Source: DASSRQ01 sp035701665 (lineage in GTDB: Bacteria > Vulcanimicrobiota > Vulcanimicrobiia > Vulcanimicrobiales > Vulcanimicrobiaceae). Taken from it: a DNA stretch of 21,286 bases. The stretch lies in contig DASSRQ010000342.1 in assembly GCA_035701665.1 (NCBI GenBank), forward strand, positions 1 through 21,286, in the 5' to 3' direction. The notes beneath the pieces were generated by a model. That model was not told where the DNA came from. It worked only from the letters and a program-made list of their open reading frames with translations, and searched no databases. Of the stretch, positions 7,014 through 13,314 are shown in pieces. The translations under genes and the position numbers were made by a program. Within the stretch, counting starts at the first letter, position 1. The number at the start of each line of letters is the position of its first letter.

Positions 7014-8174
7014 TTATACCTCGATGCGTCCCCGCGCGTCCTCGACCGCGGCTTTGGCGCGCGTGCGCGCCCATGCGTCGGCGCGCCGAACCCCGTCCAG
7101 CGACAACTCTTCGGCCGGGGCATCGGCCATCACCCGTTCGATAACGGCGGCAATGGATCCGAAACGGATCGCCCCGTCCACATATGCTGCCACAGCGATC
7201 TCATTTGCGGCTGAGAGCACCGCCGGCATGGTTCCCCCGGCGGCGAGCGCTTCGTACGCCAAACGAATGCACGGAAACCGAACCGCGTCGGCCCGCTCGA
7301 AATCATAACGCAGCGAAGCGGCCTCAGGATGCGCACCGGCAGCGCGCAGCGGGTCGCCCCCAGCGACATCCACGGCCGTCGAGGGCCCCAACCGGTCCGG
7401 GTAAGCGAGCGCATACCCAATCGGCAGACGCATATCCGGCGCGGCGGCCTGAATCTTCACGCTGCCGTCGGTAAAGACGACCAGCCCATGCGCGATCGAT
7501 TGCGGATGCACGAGAATCTGTACGCGCTCTCCCGGCAAACCGAACAGCCGCGATGCTTCGATGACTTCCAGCCCCTTGTTCATCATCGTCGCAGAGTCGA
7601 CCGTGTTCTTCACGCCCATGCGCCACGTCGGATGCGCGAGTGCCGCGTCGAGCGTGGCATCGGCCATCTCTTGCGCCGTCTTCGTTCGAAACGGTCCGCC
7701 GGATGCGGTAAGCACGATCGATTGCACGCGCTGCGGATCTTCGCCGGCTAAACATTGAAAGATCGCCGAATGTTCCGAGTCGACCGGCAGCAGTTTCGAT
7801 CCGCTGCGCCGCGCCGCTGCAATGAGCAACTCACCGGCAGCGACGATCAACTCTTTATTTGCAACCGCGATGTCGATGCCGCGCTCGACCGCGGCAAAGA
7901 CCGCATCGAACGAAACGAAACCGTCCGTAGCTGCCAGGACGATGTCGGCGTCCGACTCCGTTGCTACGCGCAGCAGGCCCGCCGGGCCATCTTGTGCGCT
8001 TGCATAAACGCTCACGCCGAATTCGCGCACCTGATCGTGCAGTTTATCGGTCTGTTTACCGGCTGCGAGCGCGGCTACGCGAAAGCGTTCGCGGTTCTTG
8101 CGGATGACATCGAGCGCTTGCGTTCCGATCGAACCCGTGCTGCCGAGAATCGCAACGCGTTTGGGCTTAGCCAA
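7014..8174 (-). CDS. dxr: 1-deoxy-D-xylulose-5-phosphate reductoisomerase
   Basis: Dxr (IspC) converts DXP to 2-C-methyl-D-erythritol 4-phosphate with NADPH, the first committed MEP step. The 386-residue protein has the NADPH-binding GSTGSIG (11-17), the metal ligands D132 and E134 in PVDSEHSAIFQC, the substrate loop ASGGPFR (157-163), HPTWRMG, and E203 in MMNKGLEVIEA. Length is normal. The start is TTG at 8172-8174, overlapping the cdsA stop by 8 nt; no other start gives the complete nucleotide-binding strand. Cytosolic. The next gene, rseP, begins on the base after its stop codon, so expression is probably coupled. Confidence 0.98.
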   Translation of the reverse strand: MAKPKRVAILGSTGSIGTQALDVIRKNRERFRVAALAAGKQTDKLHDQVREFGVSVYASAQDGPAGLLRVATESDADIVLAATDGFVSFDAVFAAVERGIDIAVANKELIVAAGELLIAAARRSGSKLLPVDSEHSAIFQCLAGEDPQRVQSIVLTASGGPFRTKTAQEMADATLDAALAHPTWRMGVKNTVDSATMMNKGLEVIEASRLFGLPGERVQILVHPQSIAHGLVVFTDGSVKIQAAAPDMRLPIGYALAYPDRLGPSTAVDVAGGDPLRAAGAHPEAASLRYDFERADAVRFPCIRLAYEALAAGGTMPAVLSAANEIAVAAYVDGAIRFGSIAAVIERVMADAPAEELSLDGVRRADAWARTRAKAAVEDARGRIEV

Positions 8175-9018
8175 GCGGCACCCTACCTACGACATGCAGC
8201 ATCGCGAAGAACGCCATGCCGCCGAATAGATATGAGTCGAACCGATCCAGCACGCCGCCGTGGCCTTGGATAACCGTCCCGGTGTCTTTCACACCGGCGT
8301 CGCGTTTGAGCGCGGATTCCACGAGATCGCCGGCCTGGGCGGCGATGCAGGTGATCGCACCGAGTGCGGCACCTTGCGGCCAGCTCAATTGCAGATACGG
8401 CAGCATCGCGCCGAGCGCTCCGATCGCCGAGACGACGACGAGCGCACCCACCGCACCCTCGACCGTTTTTTTCGGCGAGATCTTTGTCAGCGGATGGCGG
8501 CCGATCAAGGATCCCACGAGCATAGCGAACACGTCGGTCAAAGCGATAAGCACGATAACGAAGATGGTCATCGCAATGCCGACGTCCGGCAACTCGCGGA
8601 TAAAGACAAAATACGTGATCAGTTTGCCGAGATAGAGCACCGCGAGCAGCGTATGCGCCGTGCGGGAGAAGTATCGCTCGCGGTCGCCGTACATGCCGAT
8701 CCAGAACGCGGCGATGATGATGCTCGCGAGCAGAACACCTTCCCACTTCGCGGTGAGATGGAAGATCGCGAGCGCGACATAGCCGACGACACCGGCAACC
8801 GCGACCTGAATCTCGAGCGGTTGACCTTTGATATCGCACAGACGCGAGAGTTCGAACAACATCGCAATCGCGAGCACGAGGATCAGCAGATAGAACGCCG
8901 GCGCGTAAAACACGCAGCCGATTCCGAGCACCGCGAGCGCTACGCCGACGACAACCCGCCGGCCCGTGATTACCGGCGCCGCAGCTGCGGGCGCCGCAGC
9001 CGGCGCGCTTGCGCTCAT
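8167..9018 (-). CDS. cdsA: phosphatidate cytidylyltransferase
   Basis: CdsA makes CDP-diacylglycerol from phosphatidic acid and CTP, the branch point for phospholipids, in the inner membrane. The 283-residue protein is almost entirely hydrophobic helices and ends with the full CDS signature at about 235-261: SALKRDAGVKDTG followed by GHGGVLDRFDS. The motif KISPKKTVEGAVG upstream is also conserved. The first 15 residues are an Ala/Pro-rich extension (MSASAPAAAPAAAAP) not expected in the core fold, probably disordered. ATG 9018 overlaps the uppS TGA by 4 nt (ATGA), typical of coupled genes. Function is certain. Confidence 0.97.
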   Translation of the reverse strand: MSASAPAAAPAAAAPVITGRRVVVGVALAVLGIGCVFYAPAFYLLILVLAIAMLFELSRLCDIKGQPLEIQVAVAGVVGYVALAIFHLTAKWEGVLLASIIIAAFWIGMYGDRERYFSRTAHTLLAVLYLGKLITYFVFIRELPDVGIAMTIFVIVLIALTDVFAMLVGSLIGRHPLTKISPKKTVEGAVGALVVVSAIGALGAMLPYLQLSWPQGAALGAITCIAAQAGDLVESALKRDAGVKDTGTVIQGHGGVLDRFDSYLFGGMAFFAMLHVVGRVPLG

Positions 9019-9761
9019 GCCCCGCCGAACCGCCGCTGACGGCTTTGGAACTCGATGAGCGCGCGCACGAACTCGTCTTTATCGAAGTCCGGCCAGTACA
9101 CGTCGGTCATCACCAGCTCCGTGTAGGCGACCTGGTAAAGCAGAAAGTTCGACAACCGGTGTTCGCCGCCCGGACGGATCAGGAGGTCGGGGTCCGGCAG
9201 ATGTCCGGTATACAGATACGAGCCGATCAGATGTTCGTCGATCGCCTCGGGATGCAGGCGCCCTGCGGCAACTTCCGCCGCGATCGTCCCGACCGCGCGC
9301 GTGAGCTCGCTGCGCGCGCTATAGTTCACGGCGAGGTTCAAAAGCAGGCCGGTGTTGTTCTTCGTCTTCTCTTTGAGCGTCTCGAGCGCCGCGCGCGAGG
9401 CGGGCGGAAGCGCGCGATAGGCGCCGATCACTTCGACGCGTACGTTATTCTTACAGAGCTCGGACAGTTCGTTCTGCGCGAAGTACACGCACAGGTCGAG
9501 CAGCAGCGAGATCTCGGTCGAATCGCGCCGCCAGTTTTCCGTCGAGAAACCGTAGACCGTGAGCGCTTTCATGCCCAGGTCGCTCGCCGCACGGGTGATG
9601 TGCCGCAAGGTAACCATGCCGCGGCGGTGCCCTTCGATTGCCGGCAAACCGCGTTCTTTGGCCCACCTGCGATTGCCGTCCATGATGATGGCAATATGCT
9701 GCGGAAGCCGCGTGGGATCGAGTTGTCCGGCCAATGCCGGAATGACGCCAGCGATAGTCAT
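9015..9761 (-). CDS. uppS: undecaprenyl diphosphate synthase (cis-prenyltransferase)
   Basis: Condenses isopentenyl diphosphate onto farnesyl diphosphate to make the C55 carrier lipid for peptidoglycan and surface polysaccharide. The 248-residue cytosolic enzyme has the P-loop HIAIIMDGNRRWA with catalytic D28, then GFSTENWRR, and near the C-terminus DPDLLIRPGGEHRLSNFLLY, which binds IPP. The usual form of that last motif is IRTSGE or IRTGGE, so the Pro in IRPGGE is a small deviation. ATG 9761 overlaps the stop of the 77-residue gene by 4 nt (ATGA); no Shine-Dalgarno precedes it, so translation is presumably coupled. Its product would supply lipid carrier for sugars like those made by the locus at 14898-21286. 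Confidence 0.97.
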   Translation of the reverse strand: MTIAGVIPALAGQLDPTRLPQHIAIIMDGNRRWAKERGLPAIEGHRRGMVTLRHITRAASDLGMKALTVYGFSTENWRRDSTEISLLLDLCVYFAQNELSELCKNNVRVEVIGAYRALPPASRAALETLKEKTKNNTGLLLNLAVNYSARSELTRAVGTIAAEVAAGRLHPEAIDEHLIGSYLYTGHLPDPDLLIRPGGEHRLSNFLLYQVAYTELVMTDVYWPDFDKDEFVRALIEFQSRQRRFGGA

Positions 9762-9991
9762 AGCGATACGTACGACTCATACCCGCAAACGAGCTCGATG
9801 AATTCCTTTTCGGAGTTCACTCCTGAGCCGGTCGACGGACGGCAGCGCAAAACGCGCATCACGCCGCGGCCGGCGAACGGCCCCAGCGGTGCGAGCACGC
9901 GCAGGCGCAGCGATTTTCCCGCTAAGGCTTTGCGCGCTTGCGTTTCGGGCATGAGAACGAGATCTTCGAGCGTCACGGTATCGGAGGTCAA
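9758..9991 (-). CDS. unrecognised 77-residue protein between frr and uppS, possibly PASTA-like
   Basis: Family not recognised with certainty. The gene is supported by position: its TTG start overlaps the frr stop by 4 nt (TTGA) and its TGA overlaps the uppS ATG by 4 nt (ATGA). The sequence runs VTLEDLVLMPETQARKAL, then LRLRVLAPLGPFAGRG, VMRVLRCRP and EFIELVCGYE. The order strand, helix with AxxxL, strand, Gly turn, strand, strand resembles one PASTA domain, normally found in peptidoglycan-sensing kinases and penicillin-binding proteins. That likeness is my inference. There is no signal peptide or membrane segment. The start codon sits in the 3-nt spacer of a perfect 6-bp inverted repeat. Its neighbours suggest a link to translation or lipid-carrier synthesis. 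Confidence 0.75.
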   Translation of the reverse strand: MTSDTVTLEDLVLMPETQARKALAGKSLRLRVLAPLGPFAGRGVMRVLRCRPSTGSGVNSEKEFIELVCGYESYVSL

Positions 9992-9997
9992 ACCTCC
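9983..9997 (-). promoter_or_regulatory. inverted repeat enclosing the start codon of the 77-residue gene
   Basis: A perfect 6-bp inverted repeat (GGAGGT-TTG-ACCTCC read on the minus strand) spans the end of frr and the start of the next gene. The 3-nt spacer is exactly the TTG start, and the 5' arm contains the only Shine-Dalgarno-like GGAGG. In RNA this could fold into a small hairpin hiding both signals until a ribosome finishing frr opens it. The structure is seen; the regulatory role is inferred. Confidence 0.45.
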
Positions 9998-10542
9998 ATG
10001 ATCTCTTTTTCTTTTGTGCTCACCAAACCGTCGATCTCTTTGACGTATCGATCGGTGAGTTTTTGCAGCTGATCCTGAAAACGTTTGCTCTCGTCTTCGG
10101 TAATTTTGTGGTCCTTGAGCTGCGATTTGAGCTCGTCGTGGATCTTGTGGCGCACGTTGCGGACGGCGACCTTGCCGTCTTCGCCTTTCTTTTTGACGAC
10201 CTTCACCAGGTCTTTGCGGCGCTCTTCGTTCAGCGGCGGAATCGACAAGCGGATCTGATTGCCGTCGACGTTCGGCGTCAGGCCCAAATCGCTCTTTTCG
10301 ATCGCTTTGCGGATATCGCCGACCGTTCCGCGGTCGAACGCCTGAATCACCAGCGAGCGCGCGTCGGGAACGCTGACGCTTGCCACTTGTTTGAGCGGCA
10401 CGGACGACCCGTACGCCTCGACGTGCAGACGATCCAACAATGCGGGCGTCGCGCGCCCGGTCCGGATCGCACCGAATTCATTGCGCGTGGAATCCACGCA
10501 CTTTTGCATGCGGCTCTCCGCGTCTTTCATGCTCTCAGCCAT
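9988..10542 (-). CDS. frr: ribosome recycling factor
   Basis: RRF works with EF-G to split post-termination ribosomes in the cytosol. The 184-residue length is exactly typical. Conserved segments include FGAIRTGRATPALLDRLHVE near the start, VSVPDARSLVIQAFDRG, the hinge and domain II (NQIRLSIPPLNEERRKDLVK), and the long C-terminal helices of domain I (AVRNVRHKIHDELK). The start is ATG 10542, 7 nt after the pyrH stop; the upstream sequence has no strong Shine-Dalgarno. The gene ends GAG GTT TGA, sharing bases with the next gene's TTG start. Classic pyrH-frr neighbourhood. Confidence 0.98.
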   Translation of the reverse strand: MAESMKDAESRMQKCVDSTRNEFGAIRTGRATPALLDRLHVEAYGSSVPLKQVASVSVPDARSLVIQAFDRGTVGDIRKAIEKSDLGLTPNVDGNQIRLSIPPLNEERRKDLVKVVKKKGEDGKVAVRNVRHKIHDELKSQLKDHKITEDESKRFQDQLQKLTDRYVKEIDGLVSTKEKEIMEV

Positions 10543-10549
10543 GCCCGTC

Positions 10550-11290
10550 TTATACGGGGTTTAGGGAGCTAATCTTGCCGACGAGCGTTCCGATGGACTC
10601 GCCCCACACGACGCGGCGGATGTTGCCGGGCGTGGCCATGTCGAAGACGACGATGGGCAGATTGTTGTCCATGCAGAGGGTCAGCGCCGTGTTGTCCATT
10701 ACTTCGAGGCGCTTCTGCAGGACGTCCAGGTACGCGAGCTGCTCGAAGCGCGTCGCGTCCGGATGTTTCTTCGGATCGGCCGTGTAGATGCCGTCCACTT
10801 TGGTTGCTTTAAGGATTGCTTCGGCACCGACCTCGACCGCGCGCAGCGCTGCCGTCGTGTCGGTCGTGAAATACGGGTTACCGGTGCCCGCCGCAAAGAT
10901 GACGACGCGGCCCTTTTCCAGATGGCGGATGGCACGCCGGCGGATGTACGGCTCGGCGATTTGGTGCATCGCAATAGCGGTCTGCACGCGAGAGGGCACG
11001 TCCATGCGTTCCAGCGCGTCTTGCAATGCGAGCGCGTTGATGACCGTGGCCAGCATGCCCATGTAATCGGCGGTCGCACGGTCCATGCCCGCTTCTTCGT
11101 GCACTTTGCCGCGCCAAATGTTGCCGCCGCCGACAACGACCGCTACCGAAACACCGTCGCGATGGATCTCGGCGATCTGACGCGCCATACTTTCAGTCGT
11201 ATGGACGTCGACGCCGGTCTCCGTTCCGGAGAATGCCTCTCCGGAGATCTTTAAAAGGACGCGACGGTATTTCGGTGCAGTGCTGTCCAG
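10550..11290 (-). CDS. pyrH: UMP kinase, probable CTG start
   Basis: PyrH phosphorylates UMP to UDP with ATP in pyrimidine nucleotide synthesis; the bacterial enzyme is a cytosolic hexamer. From the first ATG (11186-11188) the product would be 212 residues and lack the N-terminal ATP-phosphate loop. The frame upstream encodes it: APKYRRVLLKISGEAFSG. No ATG, GTG or TTG occurs there before the tsf stop. A CTG at 11288-11290 lies 2 nt after the tsf TAA and 7 nt after a GGAG (11298-11301), and gives 246 residues, the usual family length. Other motifs follow: VVVGGGNIWRG, TADYMGMLATVINALALQDA, GTGNPYFTTDTTAALRAVE. Gene certain; CTG start very likely. Confidence 0.95.
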   Translation of the reverse strand: MDSTAPKYRRVLLKISGEAFSGTETGVDVHTTESMARQIAEIHRDGVSVAVVVGGGNIWRGKVHEEAGMDRATADYMGMLATVINALALQDALERMDVPSRVQTAIAMHQIAEPYIRRRAIRHLEKGRVVIFAAGTGNPYFTTDTTAALRAVEVGAEAILKATKVDGIYTADPKKHPDATRFEQLAYLDVLQKRLEVMDNTALTLCMDNNLPIVVFDMATPGNIRRVVWGESIGTLVGKISSLNPV

Positions 11291-11292
11291 AG

Positions 11293-11898
11293 TTATTCTC
11301 CGAGAGCGAACTTCGTGAAGCGGCGGACTTTGATCTTCTCTCCGAGCACGCCGACGGCGTTGTTGATCAGATCGCTAATCGTCAGCGAGTCGTCTTTGAC
11401 GAACGGCTGCTCGAGCAGAACGTTCTCCTCGAACCACTTGTTGAGTTTGCCGTCGACGATCTTCTGCGTCACCTCGGGCGGTTTGCCTTGCGGCACGTTC
11501 GCAAGCAGGTCCTCGCGGACTTTGCTCACGACGTCTTCCGGAACGCTCGCACGGTCGAGATACTTCGGCGACATCGCCGCGATGTGCATCGCGACGTCGC
11601 GCGTCAGTTCGCCGAACTTCGGATTGCGTGCCACGAAGTCGGTCTCGCTGTTGACCTCGACGAGAACGCCGATCTTACCGCCTGCGTGAATATAGCTGGC
11701 AACAAGACCTTCGTTCGCAACGCGATCTTCTTTTTTCGCAGCCTTGGCAGCGCCGGCTTTAATCAGCGACTCTTTCGCCTTGTCGAAATCGCCGTCCACC
11801 TCGATGAGGGCCTTGCGGCAATCCATCATCGGCGCGTCGGTTGCTTCGCGAAGTTTTTTGATTTCGTCGGCTTTGGGTGAATAGGCCACCGTAGACAC
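11293..11898 (-). CDS. tsf: elongation factor Ts (short form)
   Basis: EF-Ts is the nucleotide exchange factor for EF-Tu. The 201-residue product is the short form, as in Thermus and cyanobacteria-like lineages, not the roughly 280-residue E. coli form. It has the N-terminal UBA-like domain (about 8-46, with LREATDAPMMDCRKAL) and the EF-Tu contact motif ETDFVARN at 85-92, then the C-terminal segment SVLVEVNSE-like core and GEKIKVRRF. The GTG start at 11896-11898 has an excellent Shine-Dalgarno, AGGAG at 11905-11909 with 6-nt spacing, which overlaps the rpsB stop region. Follows rpsB by 9 nt, the near-universal order. Confidence 0.98.
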   Translation of the reverse strand: MSTVAYSPKADEIKKLREATDAPMMDCRKALIEVDGDFDKAKESLIKAGAAKAAKKEDRVANEGLVASYIHAGGKIGVLVEVNSETDFVARNPKFGELTRDVAMHIAAMSPKYLDRASVPEDVVSKVREDLLANVPQGKPPEVTQKIVDGKLNKWFEENVLLEQPFVKDDSLTISDLINNAVGVLGEKIKVRRFTKFALGE

Positions 11899-11907
11899 TC
11901 GTTGCTC

Positions 11908-12690
11908 CTAGATTCCGGCTTCCGCCATGGTCGTTACTTGTTCTTCTTCCGCTTGCGGTGCGGCGTAGTCGTCGTAGTTCGGCGTCTCGTAGTCGCCGGC
12001 GCTTTCCGTCTCGGTGCGGCCTTCGATGATCGCATCGGCGATCTTCGAGACCATCAGTTTGACGGCGCGGATGGCGTCGTCGTTGCCCGGGATCGGATAG
12101 TCGATCTCGTCCGGATCGCAGTTCGTATCGATGACTGCGATGATCGGGATCTTCAGCTTGCGCGCTTCCATAACGGCGATGCGCTCTTTCTTCGGATCGA
12201 CGATGAACACGGCGTCCGGCAGGCGGTGCATGTCTTTGATGCCGCCCAGGAAGCGCTCGAGCTTGTTCATCTCGTCCTGCAGACCCGCGACTTCTTTCTT
12301 GGGAAGACGGTCGAAGTCGCCTTGCTGCTTCATGTTCTCGAGCTCGCGCAGGCGCGCGATGCGCTTCTGAATCGTCGAGAAGTTGGTGAGCGTTCCGCCC
12401 AGCCAGCGCTGGTTCACGTAGAACGTTCCGGCGCGTTCCGACTCTTCTTTAACGACGTCTTGCGCTTGTTTCTTCGTGCCGACGAACAGCACGACTTTGC
12501 CCTCGCGCGACATCTGCTTGACGGCTTCGTAGGTTTCGCGCAGACGCTGGACCGTTAGGGCCAGGTCGATGATGTAGATGCCGTTACGCTCTTGAAAAAT
12601 GTACGGCTTCATCTTCGGATTCCAGCGGCGGGTCTGGTGACCGAAGTGGACGCCCGCCTCGAGCAGGGCGCGCATTGAAATAACTGACAC
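11908..12690 (-). CDS. rpsB: 30S ribosomal protein S2
   Basis: S2 binds the 30S head-body junction and bridges S1 to the ribosome. From the chosen start the product is 260 residues, beginning with the canonical SVISMRALLEAGVHFGHQTR, then RWNPKMKPYIF, NGIYIIDLALTVQRL, RWLGGTLTNF and PIIAVIDTNCDPDEIDYPIPGND-type C-terminal core (split here as IAVIDTNCDPDEID and YPIPGNDDAIRAV). An acidic tail rich in Glu/Tyr follows. GTG 12688-12690 was chosen because the conserved N-terminus begins there and an AAAGG lies 9 nt upstream (12700-12704). The frame stays open further upstream to 12789, but that part is leader. First gene of the twelve-gene minus-strand operon. Confidence 0.98.
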   Translation of the reverse strand: MSVISMRALLEAGVHFGHQTRRWNPKMKPYIFQERNGIYIIDLALTVQRLRETYEAVKQMSREGKVVLFVGTKKQAQDVVKEESERAGTFYVNQRWLGGTLTNFSTIQKRIARLRELENMKQQGDFDRLPKKEVAGLQDEMNKLERFLGGIKDMHRLPDAVFIVDPKKERIAVMEARKLKIPIIAVIDTNCDPDEIDYPIPGNDDAIRAVKLMVSKIADAIIEGRTETESAGDYETPNYDDYAAPQAEEEQVTTMAEAGI

Positions 12691-12826
12691 GTTCAGTAGC
12701 CTTTCTGGACCCCGGCCGGCCGCCGTCCTGGCACCGGTCTTTGTGAGGCCATCGACGCCCCCCATCCATGCGGGGCGAGATATACACATGTGTCACCCTG
12801 AGCCTCTTTAGGGCCCGGAGGACAGC
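12691..12826 (-). promoter_or_regulatory. rpsB leader, GC-rich and potentially structured
   Basis: If transcription starts about 7 nt after the -10 box below, rpsB has a 5' leader of about 136 nt with no ORF of its own worth calling. Two hairpin-capable parts are visible on the minus strand: a GCCCC/GGGGC stem near 12761-12780, and GGAC/GTCC arms (12725-12728 and 12707-12710) around a CGGCCGGCCG palindrome directly upstream of the Shine-Dalgarno. rpsB leaders of other bacteria bind S2 for autoregulation; whether this one does is inference. No match to a named riboswitch was recognised. Confidence 0.4.
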
Positions 12827-12832
12827 CGTTGG

Positions 12833-12861
12833 AGTATAACACGGGCCGGGCTCCCTGTCAC
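12833..12861 (-). promoter_or_regulatory. sigma70-like promoter of the rpsB-ispG operon
   Basis: On the minus strand a -35 box GTGACA (12856-12861) is followed after exactly 17 nt by a -10 box TATACT (12833-12838). Both differ by one base from the consensus TTGACA and TATAAT. The expected start of transcription is near 12826. A second -10-like TATAAT on the same strand at 12947-12952 could give a longer transcript, but no -35 partner was found for it. Confidence 0.6.
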
Positions 12862-12941
12862 CGACCAGGGTCAGCAGGCCGGCCGGGCTCCCGTTCCGGA
12901 TGCCGGAAGCAAGCGGGCGCCGCATAAATCTGCCCTCCGGA

Positions 12942-12960
12942 CGTTCATTATAATAGAACG
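12942..12960 (+). promoter_or_regulatory. -10 box inside an inverted repeat, abutting the ATG of the Gln-rich gene
   Basis: The sequence CGTTC-ATTATAATA-GAACG ends on the base before ATG 12961. A perfect TATAAT (12949-12954) lies between the 5-bp arms, 6 nt before the ATG, so transcription would start at or next to the A of ATG and the mRNA would be leaderless. No Shine-Dalgarno is present, which agrees. No good -35 was found. The arms bracket the -10 and start site, where a repressor could bind (inference). Confidence 0.5.
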
Positions 12961-13284
12961 ATGAAATCTGCCCTAGCCGCTTTAACCGCCGCGTTCACCG
13001 TTCTGTCGTTTGCAGCCGCGTCCGCCGACACGAGTCCGGTTGTGAACCGCGTCATTATCCAGCAGTCCGTCCAGCAGCAGATGAACAATCAGCTGCAAAC
13101 CGAGTCGCTGCAGTTACAGATGCAGCAGCAGCAGTCGCAAGCAACGCTCGCGCAGCAGATGCAGCAGCAGTTCGTCCTGCAGCAATTGCAGATGCAGCAA
13201 AATCAGATGACGCTGATCGAACTGCGCGCGCTTTTGAATGCACGCTCATCTAAATCTCATAAACGCAGCCCGCATTCTCGGTAA
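12961..13284 (+). CDS. secreted Gln/Met-rich protein of unknown function
   Basis: The family is not recognised. The 107-residue product has a clear signal peptide, MKSALAALTAAFTVLSFAAA, with cleavage expected after ASA (about residue 22). The mature chain is dominated by Gln with regularly placed Leu and Met (LQLQMQQQQSQ, LAQQMQQQFVLQQLQMQQNQ), a pattern that favours an amphipathic helix or coiled coil, and ends with a basic tail (NARSSKSHKRSPHSR). CAG/CAA-type codon runs make the DNA repetitive at about 13060-13210. Translation probably starts on a leaderless mRNA (see the site upstream). It is divergent from rpsB and 30 bp before another secreted low-complexity protein. An envelope or extracellular role is likely; nothing more specific can be said. 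Confidence 0.75.
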   Translation: MKSALAALTAAFTVLSFAAASADTSPVVNRVIIQQSVQQQMNNQLQTESLQLQMQQQQSQATLAQQMQQQFVLQQLQMQQNQMTLIELRALLNARSSKSHKRSPHSR

Positions 13285-13296
13285 TTTGTCAGCATT

Positions 13297-13314
13297 GCGC
13301 TCTACGATGAGCGC
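13297..13314 (+). promoter_or_regulatory. inverted repeat directly before the ATG of the YGN-rich gene
   Basis: GCGCTC-TACGAT-GAGCGC is a perfect 6-bp inverted repeat (7 bp when T13296 and A13315 are counted) ending on the base before ATG 13315. The 6-nt spacer TACGAT (13303-13308) is a plausible -10 hexamer, 6 nt from the ATG, the same distance as at the gene upstream. There is no Shine-Dalgarno and no evident -35. It may be a promoter/operator of a leaderless gene or an RNA hairpin at the start of translation. Confidence 0.4.

Noticed and set aside
9009..10001. 330-codon plus-strand frame opposite uppS and the 77-residue gene
   Set aside because: Reads through uppS in antisense, Arg/Gln/Asp-rich composition typical of mirrored high-GC code, no recognisable motif.
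12691..12789. N-terminal extension of rpsB to 12789
   Set aside because: S2 homologues begin at SVISMRALLEAG; GTG 12690 has a Shine-Dalgarno and the upstream part is the GC-rich leader.
12942..12960. LexA/SOS-type operator
   Set aside because: GTTC and GAAC arms are present but in the reverse order and with wrong spacing compared with the GAAC-N4-GTTC type box.
13055..13215. CAG/CAA-rich repeat as a non-coding microsatellite
   Set aside because: It lies in frame in a signal-peptide protein and encodes a regular Gln/Leu/Met pattern.
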